A stretch of DNA of 64,000 nt. Source: Acidobacteriota bacterium. Its GTDB lineage: Bacteria; Acidobacteriota; Thermoanaerobaculia; Thermoanaerobaculales; Thermoanaerobaculaceae. The notes under the pieces are model-generated. The model ran no database searches and was not told the DNA's origin. It saw only the letters and a list, made by a program, of their open reading frames with translations. Each line of letters begins with the position of its first letter. Positions within the stretch are counted from its first letter, which is position 1. This document shows positions 9,343 through 18,665 of the stretch, piece by piece. The stretch covers positions 1 through 64,000 of the forward strand of contig JACQZW010000045.1 of NCBI GenBank assembly GCA_016213675.1. Direction: 5' to 3'. The translations under genes and the position numbers were made by a program.

Positions 9343-10450
9343 CTAGCCCTGCTGCGCCGCCAGGACCTGCTGCTTGAGGTAGGCCTCGATGAACCGATCG
9401 AGGTCTCCGTTGAGGACGCGGTCCGCATCGCCGACCTCGAAATCGGTCCGCAGGTCCTTGACCAGGCGGTATGGCTGGAGCACGTACGAGCGGATCTGGT
9501 TCCCCCACGAGATGTCCTTCTTGGGGCCCTTGATCTTGTCGAGTTCCTCGTCCTTCTTCGCCCGCTCCAGCTCGAAGAGGCGGGCCTTGAGCACCTTCAT
9601 GGCCTGAGCCAGGTTCTTGATCTGCGAGCGTTCGTTCTGGCAGCTCACCACGATGTTGGTCGGCAGGTGCGTCAGGCGGACCGCCGAGTAGGTGGTGTTG
9701 ACCCCCTGCCCGCCCGGTCCCGACGAGCAGAATCGATCGATCCTGACGTCTTTTTCGTCGATCTCGACGTCGATCTCCTCGTCGACCTCCGGGTAGATGT
9801 GGACGGACGCGAACGACGTGTGTCGACGACCCTGGGCGTCGAACGGCGAGATCCGGACGAGCCGGTGAATCCCGCCCTCGCCCTTGAGGTAACCGTACAC
9901 GTACTCGCCCTTGACGAGAACGGTCGCCGACTTGATGCCGGCTTCCTCGGCATCCTGGGTGTCCAGCAGCTCTGCATCGAAGCCCCGGCGCTCGCACCAC
10001 TTGAGGTACATGCGAAGGAGCATCTGGGCCCAGTCGGCCGACTCCGTCCCGCCGGCACCGGGGTGGACCTCGAGGAAGGCGTTCGAGGCGTCGTACTCGC
10101 CGGTCATCTTGGTTTCGAGCTCGATTCTCTCGAGCTTCGGCTCGATTCGCGCCAGCGTGCGGACGATTTCCTCTTCGGCGCTGGCATCCTCGTGCACGAG
10201 CTCGACCAGGACCTCGAGCTCCTCGATGCTCTCGGCGAGAAAGCGATCGGTGGCGAGCTTGGTCTCCAGGGCGCGGCGCTGCCGCATCACATCGCGCGCC
10301 CTCTGCTGGTCGGACCAGAAATCGCTGTGTTGGGTGAGCTCGACGAGGCGGTCGAGCTCCGCTGTCACGCGCTGACCGTCAAAGGTACCCCCGGAGGCTC
10401 GCCATGGACTCGCGAACCTGCGTGGCCCGTGTGAGAACGTCCTCGATCAT
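9343..10450 (-). CDS. prfB: Peptide chain release factor 2, made by +1 programmed frameshift
   Basis: RF2 releases peptides at UGA and UAA stop codons. The gene is in two frames. A 23-codon first frame starts at ATG 10448-10450 after a GGGGGAAAG ribosome site and ends in CGG GGG TAC CTT TGA. Shifting +1 at CTT TGA C continues into the main frame (Asp codon at 10378-10380) to the stop at 9343. The total of 368 residues matches the normal RF2 length. The main frame shows the RF2 tripeptide SPF (RISPFDAQG) and the catalytic GGQ in SSGPGGQGVN. Neighbours: lnt 30 bases upstream, a glycosyltransferase 2 bases downstream. Confidence 0.96.
10378..10392 (-). promoter_or_regulatory. prfB +1 programmed frameshift site
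   Basis: On the minus strand a GGGGG Shine-Dalgarno-like run (10388-10392) is followed after 3 bases by CTT TGA C (10378-10384). This is the same layout as the classical prfB site. RF2 controls its own level: when it is scarce, ribosomes stall at the UGA and slip +1. Confidence 0.95.
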
Positions 10451-10480
10451 CTTTCCCCCGAAATGCGCCAAGGAAGAGTC

Positions 10481-11977
10481 TCAACGTGGGTTCGACTCGC
10501 GGCGCCTGGTGCCGATAAGTATAGCACCGACAGCGCATAGCGGCATTCCCGCGGCGACCAGCCAGCCCCACCGCACGGCCGGTGTCAGGCCCGTCCCGCC
10601 GTGCACCTCGCCGGCGACGATGCCCTCGCGGCCGAACTCGAGGCTCGTCACGAGCCGCCCTGTCGGGTCGATGATCGCGCTGATGCCGGTGTTGGCGGCC
10701 CGGACAAGGAACCTCCGGTTCTCGGCAGCGCGCAGCATGGCGAGAGCCAAGTGCTGGCGCGGCGCCGCCGAGTCGCCGTACCAGCCGTCGTTGGTGACGG
10801 TGACCAGCACCTCGGCGCCGTGCCTGACCTCCGCGGCATACAGCGAGGGGAACGCCACCTCGTAGCAGACCGCGATCCCGGCCGGACCGACCGGCGAAGG
10901 GAGCGGCAGCACGCTGCGACCCGGCGTGAACGAACCGACCTCTCGTACCAGGGGCCGCAGTAGACCGATCTGGCCCGCAAGCGGGACGTACTCCCCGAAG
11001 GGCACGAGGTGGACCTTGTCGTAGCGCCAGGGGATGACACCCCCCGGGGAGACCTGGAACACCGAGTTCGCGTACTCCTCGTCGCCCGGGCCTTCGCCGA
11101 TGGACCCGACCGTCACCCAGATGCCATGGGCGCGAGCGAGTCCCTCGATCTCGGCCCGATACGCGCCGTCCCGCTCGACGATCCGGGGCACCGCACTCTC
11201 GGGCCAGACGACCCAACGCGCGCCAGCGCTCGCCGCGGCGGCGGTCAGGCCCTCGACACGTCCTTGGATGGCAGCGAGGTTGTCCCGGTCCCAGCGGTAC
11301 TCGAGAGGGACGTTCGGTTGCAGCGCCGCGACCCGCTCGCGCGCGCCAGTCGGATGGAACGGCGGCGCTGCAGCCGCTCCGACGAGGAAACCGGCCGAGG
11401 CGGCCAAGAGGGCCAGGGCGCCGGCCGCGCGTCGGCTGCGATCGAGAAGTGCATCCAGACCGCTACCCGCGAGGTAGATCACCAGCGACAGCCCCGCGGT
11501 TCCGAGAACCGGCAGTGGTGCCATCAAGGGTGGCCACGCCGTGGCGACCGCGGCCGCCGGGTTCCACGGGAAGATCCACGGCGGCAGGTGCTGGATCTGC
11601 TCGAACGCCGCCAGTCCGAGCGGGAGGAGCCAGACCCGCCAACTCCCAGGCGCGCGGCCCACACCCCAGGCGACCAGGGCCCAGCCGAGTCCCAGGATGC
11701 CCGCCATGACGAGCAGCCCCAGGATCGCCAGCGGCAGGGCGAGATGGCCATACCTGTGCAGCACGATCACGACCCAGGCGACAGCGACGAGCCACTGCGC
11801 CGTTCCCGCGATCCACCCGCGCCGGAACGCACCCCAGCCGCGGGAGGTCCCCAGTGCCCTGCCGAACAGCCCGGGTACCAGGAGAACGAGCGGGACGAGC
11901 CCGGGGCCCGGCAAGGCCAACGCCAGCGAGACCCCAGCCGCCGCGGCGAGGAGGGTCGGGCGGATCGCGGCGTTCAT
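10481..11977 (-). CDS. lnt: Apolipoprotein N-acyltransferase
   Basis: Lnt adds the third acyl chain to the N-terminal Cys of lipoproteins in the inner membrane. The 498-residue protein has about six N-terminal membrane helices followed by a nitrilase-like domain. The catalytic triad is visible: Glu in WPESA, Lys in YDKVHLVPFGEY and Cys in CYEVAFP. ATG 11977 is chosen because the sequence after it is hydrophobic from the start and TACGGT lies exactly 6 bases upstream (leaderless type); the open frame continues further 5' without typical sequence. It implies an outer membrane and mature lipoproteins, consistent with the lipoprotein genes here. First gene of lnt-prfB-GT. Confidence 0.95.
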   Translation of the reverse strand: MNAAIRPTLLAAAAGVSLALALPGPGLVPLVLLVPGLFGRALGTSRGWGAFRRGWIAGTAQWLVAVAWVVIVLHRYGHLALPLAILGLLVMAGILGLGWALVAWGVGRAPGSWRVWLLPLGLAAFEQIQHLPPWIFPWNPAAAVATAWPPLMAPLPVLGTAGLSLVIYLAGSGLDALLDRSRRAAGALALLAASAGFLVGAAAAPPFHPTGARERVAALQPNVPLEYRWDRDNLAAIQGRVEGLTAAAASAGARWVVWPESAVPRIVERDGAYRAEIEGLARAHGIWVTVGSIGEGPGDEEYANSVFQVSPGGVIPWRYDKVHLVPFGEYVPLAGQIGLLRPLVREVGSFTPGRSVLPLPSPVGPAGIAVCYEVAFPSLYAAEVRHGAEVLVTVTNDGWYGDSAAPRQHLALAMLRAAENRRFLVRAANTGISAIIDPTGRLVTSLEFGREGIVAGEVHGGTGLTPAVRWGWLVAAGMPLCAVGAILIGTRRRESNPR

Positions 11978-11983
11978 GCGGTT

Positions 11984-11989
11984 ACCGTA
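11984..11989 (-). promoter_or_regulatory. -10 box for a leaderless transcript of lnt
   Basis: TACGGT on the minus strand, 6 bases (AACCGC), then ATG 11977. No ribosome binding site is visible in the gap. Confidence 0.45.
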
Positions 11990-12129
11990 GCAGACCCCGG
12001 GGCGCCGACCGATGCGACGGCGCCCGATCTTCCGGGACATACAACGCGCTCGGCGGTCCGCCATCCGGCCGATCCTTGTCGAGGGTCGGCTTCGGAGACT
12101 ACGATTGTCGCCGAGAAGGGAGCCGCAAC

Positions 12130-12819
12130 ATGTCGCGACCCAGGATCGGCGTGGTTCTCTCCGGCTGCGGCGTCTACGATGGCGCCGAGATCCACGAAAC
12201 CGTCATCACCTTGCTGGCTCTGGACCGGGCAGGTGCCGAGGCGGTGTGCATGGCGCCCGACGTCGACCAGCTCCACGTCGTCAACCACCTCACCGGCGAG
12301 GTCGCGGGCGGCGAACGCAGGAACGTCCTGGTCGAGTCGGCGCGTATTGCCAGGGGCAAGGTCTCCGACATCGCCGCAGTTCAGCCTTCCGACCTCGACG
12401 CGCTGGTCCTGCCTGGCGGCTTCGGCGCCGCCAAGAACCTCTGTGACTTCGCCCTCTCCGGGCCCCAGTGCGTCGTCCACCCCGACGTGGCCCGACTGGT
12501 CCGCGCCGTGCATTCGGCCGGCAAGCCGGTCGCGGCCATGTGCATCGCGCCGGCGATCCTGGCCAAGCTCCTCGGCGACGAGGCACCCGAACTGACCATC
12601 GGCAGCGATCCGCAGACGGCGGCGGCGCTCGGGAAGCTCGGCGCCCGCCACTGCGACTGCACCGTCGGCGACATCGTGACCGACGACAAGCACAGACTCG
12701 TGACGACTCCCGCCTACATGCTGGCGACGTCGATCACCGAGGCTGCCGCCGGCATCGAGAAACTGGTCGGCGAGCTGATGGCGCTCGTCCACGAGGATGC
12801 GTCCGTCGCCCGTCAGTGA
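12130..12819 (+). CDS. elbB: ElbB-like DJ-1/PfpI family protein (glyoxalase III-like)
   Basis: A 229-residue member of the class I glutamine amidotransferase-like / DJ-1 superfamily, closest by eye to ElbB (isoprenoid biosynthesis protein with glyoxalase activity). Visible are SGCGVYDGAEIHE at the N-terminus, LVLPGGFGAAKNLCDFA in the middle and the nucleophile elbow AMCIAP with the likely catalytic Cys. ATG 12130 has a good GAAGGGAG site. The physiological role of this family is poorly defined. The gene is divergent from lnt and overlaps the convergent TPR gene by 7 bases. Confidence 0.85.
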   Translation: MSRPRIGVVLSGCGVYDGAEIHETVITLLALDRAGAEAVCMAPDVDQLHVVNHLTGEVAGGERRNVLVESARIARGKVSDIAAVQPSDLDALVLPGGFGAAKNLCDFALSGPQCVVHPDVARLVRAVHSAGKPVAAMCIAPAILAKLLGDEAPELTIGSDPQTAAALGKLGARHCDCTVGDIVTDDKHRLVTTPAYMLATSITEAAAGIEKLVGELMALVHEDASVARQ

Positions 12820-15731
12820 GTGATCTGGAGACGTGAGACGCGCTCGACGACGTCGCGGAAGCCGGGGTTGAGCGCCAAGACCTCCACGAAGTTGGAAAGT
12901 GCTCCGGACAGGTTGCCGGCCGCTTCTTGAGCCCGGCCGAGCTCGTACTTCAACCCCAGCTCGGCCTCCGCCGGGATCGCTGGCGCGGTGAGCGCGCGCG
13001 AGAACCACTCCGCGGCCTGCTCCGGCAGACCCTTGTCCAAGTAGGAGGCTCCGATCATGCTGGCCGCCTCGATGAAGAGGGGCCCCGACTTCGCGGCGAG
13101 TTGGAACTCGCCGATCGCCTCGTCGAGCAGACCCATCTCGCGGTAGGCCAGGCCGAGGTTGAAGTGGGTGTCGTAGTCCTCCTCGTGGATCTGCTCCGCC
13201 ACCCCGCGCTGGAACTCCTTGAAGAGCTCCTCGATGGAGACCTCGCCACTCTGCTCCGCGCCGCGGGCCTCGGCCACGAGTTCGTCCTCGGCAAGCTCCT
13301 TCTCGAGCTCGGCGGCGAGGTCGAAGAACTGTTCCTCCTCGCTGAACAGCTCCGCGGCCGATGCCTCCGCGGCCTTCGGAAGCGCTCCTTCTTCCCACCC
13401 CCGCGCCTTCAGCAGGGCCTGGCGAGACTTCACCTCGCCATGGTCGGGGAACTGCTCCCGCAACCTTCCGAGCTGGCGAGCGGCCTCGTCGAGCAGGCCT
13501 TGCTCGATGAAGAAGTCGACCTCCCGAAGGACGTCGTCGGCGGGTCCGCCGAGCATTCCGGAAACCTCGAGCAACTCCACCGCCTCGTCGGCGGTGCTCT
13601 CCACGCCGGTCTGAACCGGAGGTACCTCGAAGGGAGTCGACTCCTCGAACCGCGGCGCGGGCTCGACACTCTCGGGCTGCGGCTTGGCGGGCTGGGCAAC
13701 CCCCGGGCCCCATGCCAGTGGCGCAGGCGCAGGCTCCGGCCGACTCGGCAGACCGATCAAACCCGCGAGGTCAAACCCAAGTTGCGCCTCCAAGGAGGCC
13801 TTGGGTGCTCGAGCTGGCGCCGGCTTCGCGGCCTTGGGTACGGCCTCGCCGAGACCGAGGATCGCCTCGAGGTTCTCGAGCCGGACCGGCGCCAGTCCTG
13901 GACGCGAGGGCGGGCTCGCCACCTCGGGCACAGGCGGCGGCACGGTGACCGGCGTCCCGACGGCTCGCGGCGTGTCGGTGGGTTCCGGGGACACGTCCAG
14001 GACCGCAACCTCAACATCAGGGACGACGCTTTCCGTCGGCATGACGGGCCCTGCCGGCTCCTCGAACGACGGCACCGCGTCGACGAACGTGGCGGGTTCC
14101 GGCTGACGCGGGAGGGCCGCCTCGAACACGGCGTCGCCGCCGAACTCGACCTCCGCGACCTCGCCACCGCCGAGCGAGCCGAGCAGGTCCCGAGCGGCTT
14201 GGTGCGTCGGCTCCAGCGCCAGCACACGGTGCAGGTGGCTGATTGCCTTGTCGCTCAGCCCGTACTTCGCGAAGACAACGGCCTCGGTGAAGAGCTCCAT
14301 GGCCGTCGTCGGAGCGCTCGAGGCCGGCACGGCTGGGGCAGCCGGCGGCGGAGCCACGCCGAAGACGTACTCACCTTGCCGGACGATCTCGCCGGTCGGC
14401 TCGCCAGCATCGTCGGCGAAGTCAACGTCGACGAACTCGACCTCGGGCTCCTCCTCCACAAGACCGGCCTGGGCCTGCTCCGACACCACCTCGACCAGAC
14501 GGCGGGGAGAGTCGTCCAACGTCGGGGGAGCCGCCCCGGTCGCCGGCTGAACCATCGCCGGAGTCCCACCGAGCGCCTCGAGCCTCTGTCGGAACAGCGG
14601 GTTCTCCGGGTCTCGCTGGGCGAGACTCCGGTAGAGCTGCAACGATGGTTGCGTGCGGCCTGACCGGAAGTAGGCGTCCGCCAGCGAAGCCTCGATGGAG
14701 TTGGCCATGTCGGGGTCGTCCCGGCGATCGAACACCTTGACGGCACGTTCGAGGACGTCGATGTCGCCGGGGGCGCTCCCGATGAGCCGCTTGATAAGGG
14801 CCGCGGCGCGACCCACGTCTCCCGCCCCGAGAAGGCGGTCCACGGCCGGAAGCACCTTGTCCTTGGCCTGCTCGGCCTCGCCCACGCGCAGCAGGATGTC
14901 GCCATAGAGCTGCACGACGTCGGTCCGGTCACCGATGTAGGGAATGACCTCCTCGAGAAGCCGGCGAGCCGACTTGAGATCCCCGGATTCGGCGAACGCC
15001 CGGGACGCCGCACGTTTGAGCTCGGTCCCACCCTTTCCCGCGGAGAGCCCCCGGTTGGCCAGCTCGACAGCCTGGATGACCCTGGCATTGCCGACCAGGG
15101 CTTCGATGCAGGGCGCGAGGAAGTCCGTCTTTTCAGGGTTGAGCTCGAGTGCCCTGTGGTAGAGCTTCACCGCTTCGTCGAGCATCCCGCGGGAGAGCAG
15201 GCTGCGTCCGAGGCTGTCGATCTCGGTGGTCACGCCGCCGACGTCTCCGGTCTGCACGAGAAGGTCGATGAGCTTGGCGCGAGCCTGGAAGTTGGAGGGT
15301 TCGAGGTCCGCCAGCCGGCGGAAGACCCGAACCGCATCTCTCATGTTCTTGGAGCGGGTGAACCAGTCGGCGAGCGTGAGCAGTTGCTGGCGGCCCTCGA
15401 CGACCAGGCCCTGCTTGAAGTAGAGGTCGGCGAGCCGTTCGTAGATCTCGGTACGCTGCGGGTCGAGCCGATTGACGCGTTTGAAGATGGCGATCGCCTT
15501 CAGGAAGAAACCGTCACCGGCGAAGTGCTCCGCGACCCGCTGGAAAACCTCGATCGCCTCAGACGTCCTCTCGAGCCTCACGAGGAGATCCCCGAGGCGG
15601 TTCAGCGTGCTGGTGTCGTTCGGGATCTGTTCGAGGGCGCGACGATACTCCTTCACGGCCGCATCGAGCTTGCCGCGGGCGGCGAGCTTCTCGGCCTCCT
15701 GAAGTATCTGGTCCCTCTTCACCGTCGCCAT
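12813..15731 (-). CDS. Large tetratricopeptide-repeat protein (972 residues)
   Basis: Begins MATVKRDQILQEAEKLAARG with no signal peptide, so probably cytoplasmic. TPR units fill residues 1-380 (for example KLDAAVKEYRRALEQIPNDTSTLNRLGDLL). A long acidic, Pro/Val-rich low-complexity region covers about 390-700. A second helical TPR block follows (about 720-970), including EDYDTHFNLGLAYREMGLLDEAIGEF. Very similar long TPR proteins occur in Acidobacteria and Deltaproteobacteria without known function. It lies downstream of rnhB in the same direction but 22 bases away, so it may be read through from the ffh operon or have its own promoter. Confidence 0.75.
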   Translation of the reverse strand: MATVKRDQILQEAEKLAARGKLDAAVKEYRRALEQIPNDTSTLNRLGDLLVRLERTSEAIEVFQRVAEHFAGDGFFLKAIAIFKRVNRLDPQRTEIYERLADLYFKQGLVVEGRQQLLTLADWFTRSKNMRDAVRVFRRLADLEPSNFQARAKLIDLLVQTGDVGGVTTEIDSLGRSLLSRGMLDEAVKLYHRALELNPEKTDFLAPCIEALVGNARVIQAVELANRGLSAGKGGTELKRAASRAFAESGDLKSARRLLEEVIPYIGDRTDVVQLYGDILLRVGEAEQAKDKVLPAVDRLLGAGDVGRAAALIKRLIGSAPGDIDVLERAVKVFDRRDDPDMANSIEASLADAYFRSGRTQPSLQLYRSLAQRDPENPLFRQRLEALGGTPAMVQPATGAAPPTLDDSPRRLVEVVSEQAQAGLVEEEPEVEFVDVDFADDAGEPTGEIVRQGEYVFGVAPPPAAPAVPASSAPTTAMELFTEAVVFAKYGLSDKAISHLHRVLALEPTHQAARDLLGSLGGGEVAEVEFGGDAVFEAALPRQPEPATFVDAVPSFEEPAGPVMPTESVVPDVEVAVLDVSPEPTDTPRAVGTPVTVPPPVPEVASPPSRPGLAPVRLENLEAILGLGEAVPKAAKPAPARAPKASLEAQLGFDLAGLIGLPSRPEPAPAPLAWGPGVAQPAKPQPESVEPAPRFEESTPFEVPPVQTGVESTADEAVELLEVSGMLGGPADDVLREVDFFIEQGLLDEAARQLGRLREQFPDHGEVKSRQALLKARGWEEGALPKAAEASAAELFSEEEQFFDLAAELEKELAEDELVAEARGAEQSGEVSIEELFKEFQRGVAEQIHEEDYDTHFNLGLAYREMGLLDEAIGEFQLAAKSGPLFIEAASMIGASYLDKGLPEQAAEWFSRALTAPAIPAEAELGLKYELGRAQEAAGNLSGALSNFVEVLALNPGFRDVVERVSRLQITH

Positions 15732-15753
15732 GCGGATAAGGCTTTCCCCGCGG

Positions 15754-16365
15754 TCATGCTAGCACACGGACGGGCGCAAACGTCCGTCGGTGCAGCGAAG
15801 TTGGCCCCAGGCGCCGCAGCGCCTCGAGGTGCGCCGGCGACCCGTATCCCTTGTTCCGTTCCCAGTCGTAGCCGGGGTGCACCGCAGCCCAAGCGACCAT
15901 CATCGAGTCACGTGTGACCTTGGCGAGGATCGACGCCGCCGCGACGCATTGGAAGCTCGCATCAGCCTTGGGCTCGGCAATCGCGTGGAATGGCAGGGAC
16001 CCCAGGCGCACGGCATCGGAGACCACCACGCCCGGGACCGGCACCAAGCCTAGGACCGCCTCGCGCATCGCGGAGCGCGTTGCCTCGAGGATGTTCAGCT
16101 CGTCGATCTCGCGCGGTCCCCGATGCACCACCACCCAGGCGATCGACCGAGCCCGGATCTCCGTGGCCAGCCGGCGACGCTTCGCCGGAGGCAGACGCTT
16201 CGAGTCATCCAAGCCGACGATGGGCCGTCCGGGGTCGAGGATCACTGCCGCCACCGTTACCGGTCCAGCCAAGGCACCGCGGCCGACCTCGTCGACTCCG
16301 GCGAGCAGCCCGTAACGCGCCTGCAACTCGTTGTCGAGCGAACCGTCCGGCGGGCCGGAACTCAC
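15754..16365 (-). CDS. rnhB: Ribonuclease HII
   Basis: RNase HII removes ribonucleotides from DNA and the RNA strand of RNA-DNA hybrids. The 203-residue length is typical. The N-terminal catalytic motif [15 protein letters not shown] is intact (Asp, Glu), and [10 protein letters not shown] and [10 protein letters not shown], with the further active-site Asp, are visible. GTG 16365 overlaps the rplS stop by 4 bases (GTGA). Last gene of the ffh-rpsP-khpA-rimM-trmD-rplS-rnhB operon, a common order in many bacteria. Confidence 0.95.
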   Translation of the reverse strand: MSSGPPDGSLDNELQARYGLLAGVDEVGRGALAGPVTVAAVILDPGRPIVGLDDSKRLPPAKRRRLATEIRARSIAWVVVHRGPREIDELNILEATRSAMREAVLGLVPVPGVVVSDAVRLGSLPFHAIAEPKADASFQCVAAASILAKVTRDSMMVAWAAVHPGYDWERNKGYGSPAHLEALRRLGPTSLHRRTFAPVRVLA

Positions 16366-16709
16366 CGCCGGGTGAACTGCTCCTCGAGGCGGGCCGCCTT
16401 GCCCTTCAACTCTCTGAGGAAGTACAGCTTGGCGCGGCGCACCCGACCATGTCTGACGACATCGATCTTGGCGACGCTCGGGGAGTGAACCGGGAACACC
16501 CGCTCCACACCGATGCCGTACGAGACCTTGCGCACGGTGAACGTCTCACGGATGCTGCCGCCACGCCGGCCGATCACCACACCCTCGAACACCTGGATGC
16601 GCTCTTTCTCGCCTTCCCGGACCTTCACGTGGACACGAACCGTATCGCCGGGACCGAAGTCGGGCAGGTCCTGGCGGAGCTGTTCCTTCTCAAGCTCGCG
16701 GATATCCAT
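16362..16709 (-). CDS. rplS: 50S ribosomal protein L19
   Basis: L19 (115 residues, standard length) sits at the 30S-50S interface. It starts [11 protein letters not shown] at ATG 16709 with GGAGG 7 bases upstream. The conserved parts [26 protein letters not shown] and [13 protein letters not shown] are present. A possible internal promoter and leader hairpin lie in the 83-base gap between trmD and this gene. Confidence 0.97.
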   Translation of the reverse strand: MDIRELEKEQLRQDLPDFGPGDTVRVHVKVREGEKERIQVFEGVVIGRRGGSIRETFTVRKVSYGIGVERVFPVHSPSVAKIDVVRHGRVRRAKLYFLRELKGKAARLEEQFTRR

Positions 16710-16731
16710 GACGAAACCTCCGACCACGTCA

Positions 16732-16763
16732 CACACCGGGTGTGGCGCGGGCAGCAGAGTATA
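16732..16763 (-). promoter_or_regulatory. Possible rplS internal promoter with leader hairpin
   Basis: On the minus strand TATACT at 16758-16763 could be a -10 box inside the trmD-rplS gap. Just downstream, 16732-16744 forms a 5-bp hairpin (CACAC / GTGTG, loop of 3). L19 leaders with regulatory hairpins are known in other phyla. Whether this one regulates anything is a guess. Confidence 0.3.
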
Positions 16764-16792
16764 CACGGAGGACCGCCGGAGGAGAAGCGCCC

Positions 16793-17566
16793 TCAGGCCC
16801 CGGGGTGGCCGGGATCGAAGTCGATCCCCTGGTCAGCGGCGATTTCGACCACCTCGGCCCGGCTCGCTTCGTCGAGCGAGGGCCAGCTCCCGCGCAGCAG
16901 GTCGGGTCGAAGCGCGAGCGTGAGGCGGGCGGCTTCGCGTCGCCGCCATGCCGCAACCCGGGCGTGGTGCCCGGACAGGAGCACCTCCGGGACGACTCGT
17001 CCTTCGTAGCTCTCGGGCCGGGTGAACACCGGGAAGTCCAGCAAGCCGGACGTGAAGGAATCCGCGGTCACCGAACCCGGATCGCCCACGACTCCGGGGA
17101 CGTGGCGGGCCGCGGCATCGAGAATCGCCAGCGCGGCCAGCTCACCGCCCGAGAGGACGAAGTCACCGAGCGAGATTTCGTCCGCGCCGAGCAGCTCGTA
17201 CACCCGCTCGTCGAATCCTTCGTACCGCCCACAGACGAGTACGAGGCGGCTCACCGAGGCCAATTCTCTGGCCACGGCGTCGTCGAAACGACGGCCACGA
17301 GGCGTGGTGATCACGACGTGTCCGGGTGCTCCGCCCGACGACAGGACGTCACGGACGGCAGGCACCACGACCGAGGCCATCAGGACCATCCCGGGGCCGC
17401 CTCCGTAGGGCTCGTCGTCGACCTGGCCGTACCGGTTGATCGCCCAGCGGCGCAGGTCGTGAGCCCGGACGTCCAGGATGCCGGCAGCCGCAGCCTTGCC
17501 CAGCACCCCGACAGCCGCGTACGCCTCCACGACGGCCGGGAACAACGTCAGGACGTCACAGCGCAT
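16793..17566 (-). CDS. trmD: tRNA (guanine-N1-)-methyltransferase
   Basis: TrmD makes m1G37 in tRNAs next to the anticodon, preventing frameshifts. The protein (257 residues) begins [25 protein letters not shown] at ATG 17566, the family N-terminus. The trefoil-knot SAM site is visible: [14 protein letters not shown] and [15 protein letters not shown]. The gene start overlaps the end of rimM by 11 bases, so translation is probably coupled. Confidence 0.96.
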   Translation of the reverse strand: MRCDVLTLFPAVVEAYAAVGVLGKAAAAGILDVRAHDLRRWAINRYGQVDDEPYGGGPGMVLMASVVVPAVRDVLSSGGAPGHVVITTPRGRRFDDAVARELASVSRLVLVCGRYEGFDERVYELLGADEISLGDFVLSGGELAALAILDAAARHVPGVVGDPGSVTADSFTSGLLDFPVFTRPESYEGRVVPEVLLSGHHARVAAWRRREAARLTLALRPDLLRGSWPSLDEASRAEVVEIAADQGIDFDPGHPGA

Positions 17567-18086
17567 CGCCTTCGAACAGGCCGACCGGCGGATCGACCGT
17601 GACGGCCCCTGCCTCGAGGTCGACGCGCACGACGATCGGCGACCTAAATGGAACCAACACCTCGCCGGACCCGGCGTCGACCTTGAGCAGGGCGATTCCA
17701 CCGGGGTTCTCGAGGGACCTCACCGTGCCCAGCACCCGTCCGGCCGGGTCGACGCAGCGCATCCCTTCCAGCTCGTGCTCGTAGTAGTAGGTCGGCGGGA
17801 GCGAGGTCCGCTCCTGCGCCGGCAGGTAGAGCCAGTAGCCCCGCCAGCCCTCGGCCGCCTCGCGGTCTCCGATTCCATCGAAGGCCACGAGCCAGGCGCC
17901 CTTGTGCCACCGCACCGCAGTCGCGCGCAACGTCACATGGGGATCGGGGTTCCCAAGGACGATGTCCATCCCGGCGACGAGTCGCTCGGGGAAGTCGGTC
18001 GTCACATCGACGGTGACTTCGCCATGGATGCCGTGCGGACGCCGGACGCGCCCCACTGCGAGCAGCTCGCCAGCGGGCTGCTCCAC
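17556..18086 (-). CDS. rimM: 16S rRNA processing protein RimM
   Basis: RimM assists maturation of the 30S head and binds S19. The 176-residue protein has the N-terminal RimM barrel (VGRVRRPHGIHGEV) and the PRC-barrel domain with YYYEHELEGMRCVD. GTG 18086 is the start, 3 bases behind the khpA stop. Position between khpA and trmD is the usual one. Confidence 0.95.
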   Translation of the reverse strand: MEQPAGELLAVGRVRRPHGIHGEVTVDVTTDFPERLVAGMDIVLGNPDPHVTLRATAVRWHKGAWLVAFDGIGDREAAEGWRGYWLYLPAQERTSLPPTYYYEHELEGMRCVDPAGRVLGTVRSLENPGGIALLKVDAGSGEVLVPFRSPIVVRVDLEAGAVTVDPPVGLFEGDAL

Positions 18087-18089
18087 GGC

Positions 18090-18320
18090 CTACTCCAGGA
18101 TCTCGAGGACGAAGCGCTTGCGGAGCTTCATGCCGGCGGCCGCTAGGATGGTGCGAATCGCCCGCGCGGTCTTGCCCTGCTTGCCGATGACCTTGCCAAG
18201 GTCCTCCTGGGCCACCCGGAGTTCCAGGACGGAGGTCTGCTCGCCCGCGACCTCGCGCACCGCGACCTGGTCGGGTTGGTCGACCAGAGCCTTGGCGATC
18301 TGTTCGACAAGCTGCCTCAT
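18090..18320 (-). CDS. khpA: KH-domain RNA-binding protein KhpA
   Basis: A 76-residue single KH-domain protein with the RNA-binding GxxG loop in [16 protein letters not shown]. KhpA proteins bind RNA and are linked to cell-envelope and translation control in Gram-positives. The gene lies between rpsP and rimM, its conserved place. Length and motif match the family. Confidence 0.93.
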   Translation of the reverse strand: MRQLVEQIAKALVDQPDQVAVREVAGEQTSVLELRVAQEDLGKVIGKQGKTARAIRTILAAAGMKLRKRFVLEILE

Positions 18321-18359
18321 GGTGAGTCTCCCTCGGCCGCGGCGGCGTGCCGCCGGGCG

Positions 18360-18593
18360 TCAGCTCGCGCGCTTGAGCAGGCTTCGGACCGTCTCCGAGA
18401 GCTGTGCGCCGCGCTCGACCCAGTACGCCACCCGTTCGCGATCGAGCCTCACCTCGGCCGGATCGTTCCGGGGACTGTAGAAGCCGACTTCCTCGATCAC
18501 CGCCGAGGTCGGGGTCTTGCGCGAATCGGAGACCACCACCCGGTAAACAGGCTTCTTGTTGGAGCCCATACGCCGCAGACGAATCTTCAACAT
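18360..18593 (-). CDS. rpsP: 30S ribosomal protein S16
   Basis: S16, 77 residues, an early-binding 30S assembly protein. The start MLKIRLRRMGSNKKPVYRVV and the segment IEEVGFYSPRNDP are diagnostic. ATG 18593 has a GGGAGG site just upstream. Possible promoter and hairpin in the gap behind ffh are listed separately. Confidence 0.97.
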   Translation of the reverse strand: MLKIRLRRMGSNKKPVYRVVVSDSRKTPTSAVIEEVGFYSPRNDPAEVRLDRERVAYWVERGAQLSETVRSLLKRAS

Positions 18594-18618
18594 CGAGAAC
18601 GATCCTCCCTGGTCAACA

Positions 18619-18646
18619 CCGCGGTGCCCGCGGAAGACATATTCTA
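18619..18646 (-). promoter_or_regulatory. Possible rpsP promoter and leader hairpin
   Basis: Minus-strand TAGAAT (18641-18646) could be a -10 box. It is followed by a perfect 6-bp hairpin CCGCGG-GCA-CCGCGG (18619-18633) and then the rpsP ribosome binding site. This would give S16 and the rest a promoter separate from ffh. Prediction only. Confidence 0.3.
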
Positions 18647-18665
18647 GCAGAAGCCGGCGACCCGG

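Noticed and set aside
10481-10500. tRNA-like T-arm sequence (GGTTCGACTC) at the end of lnt
   Set aside because: The flanking bases do not form a T stem or acceptor stem on either strand, and the sequence is the coding end of lnt.
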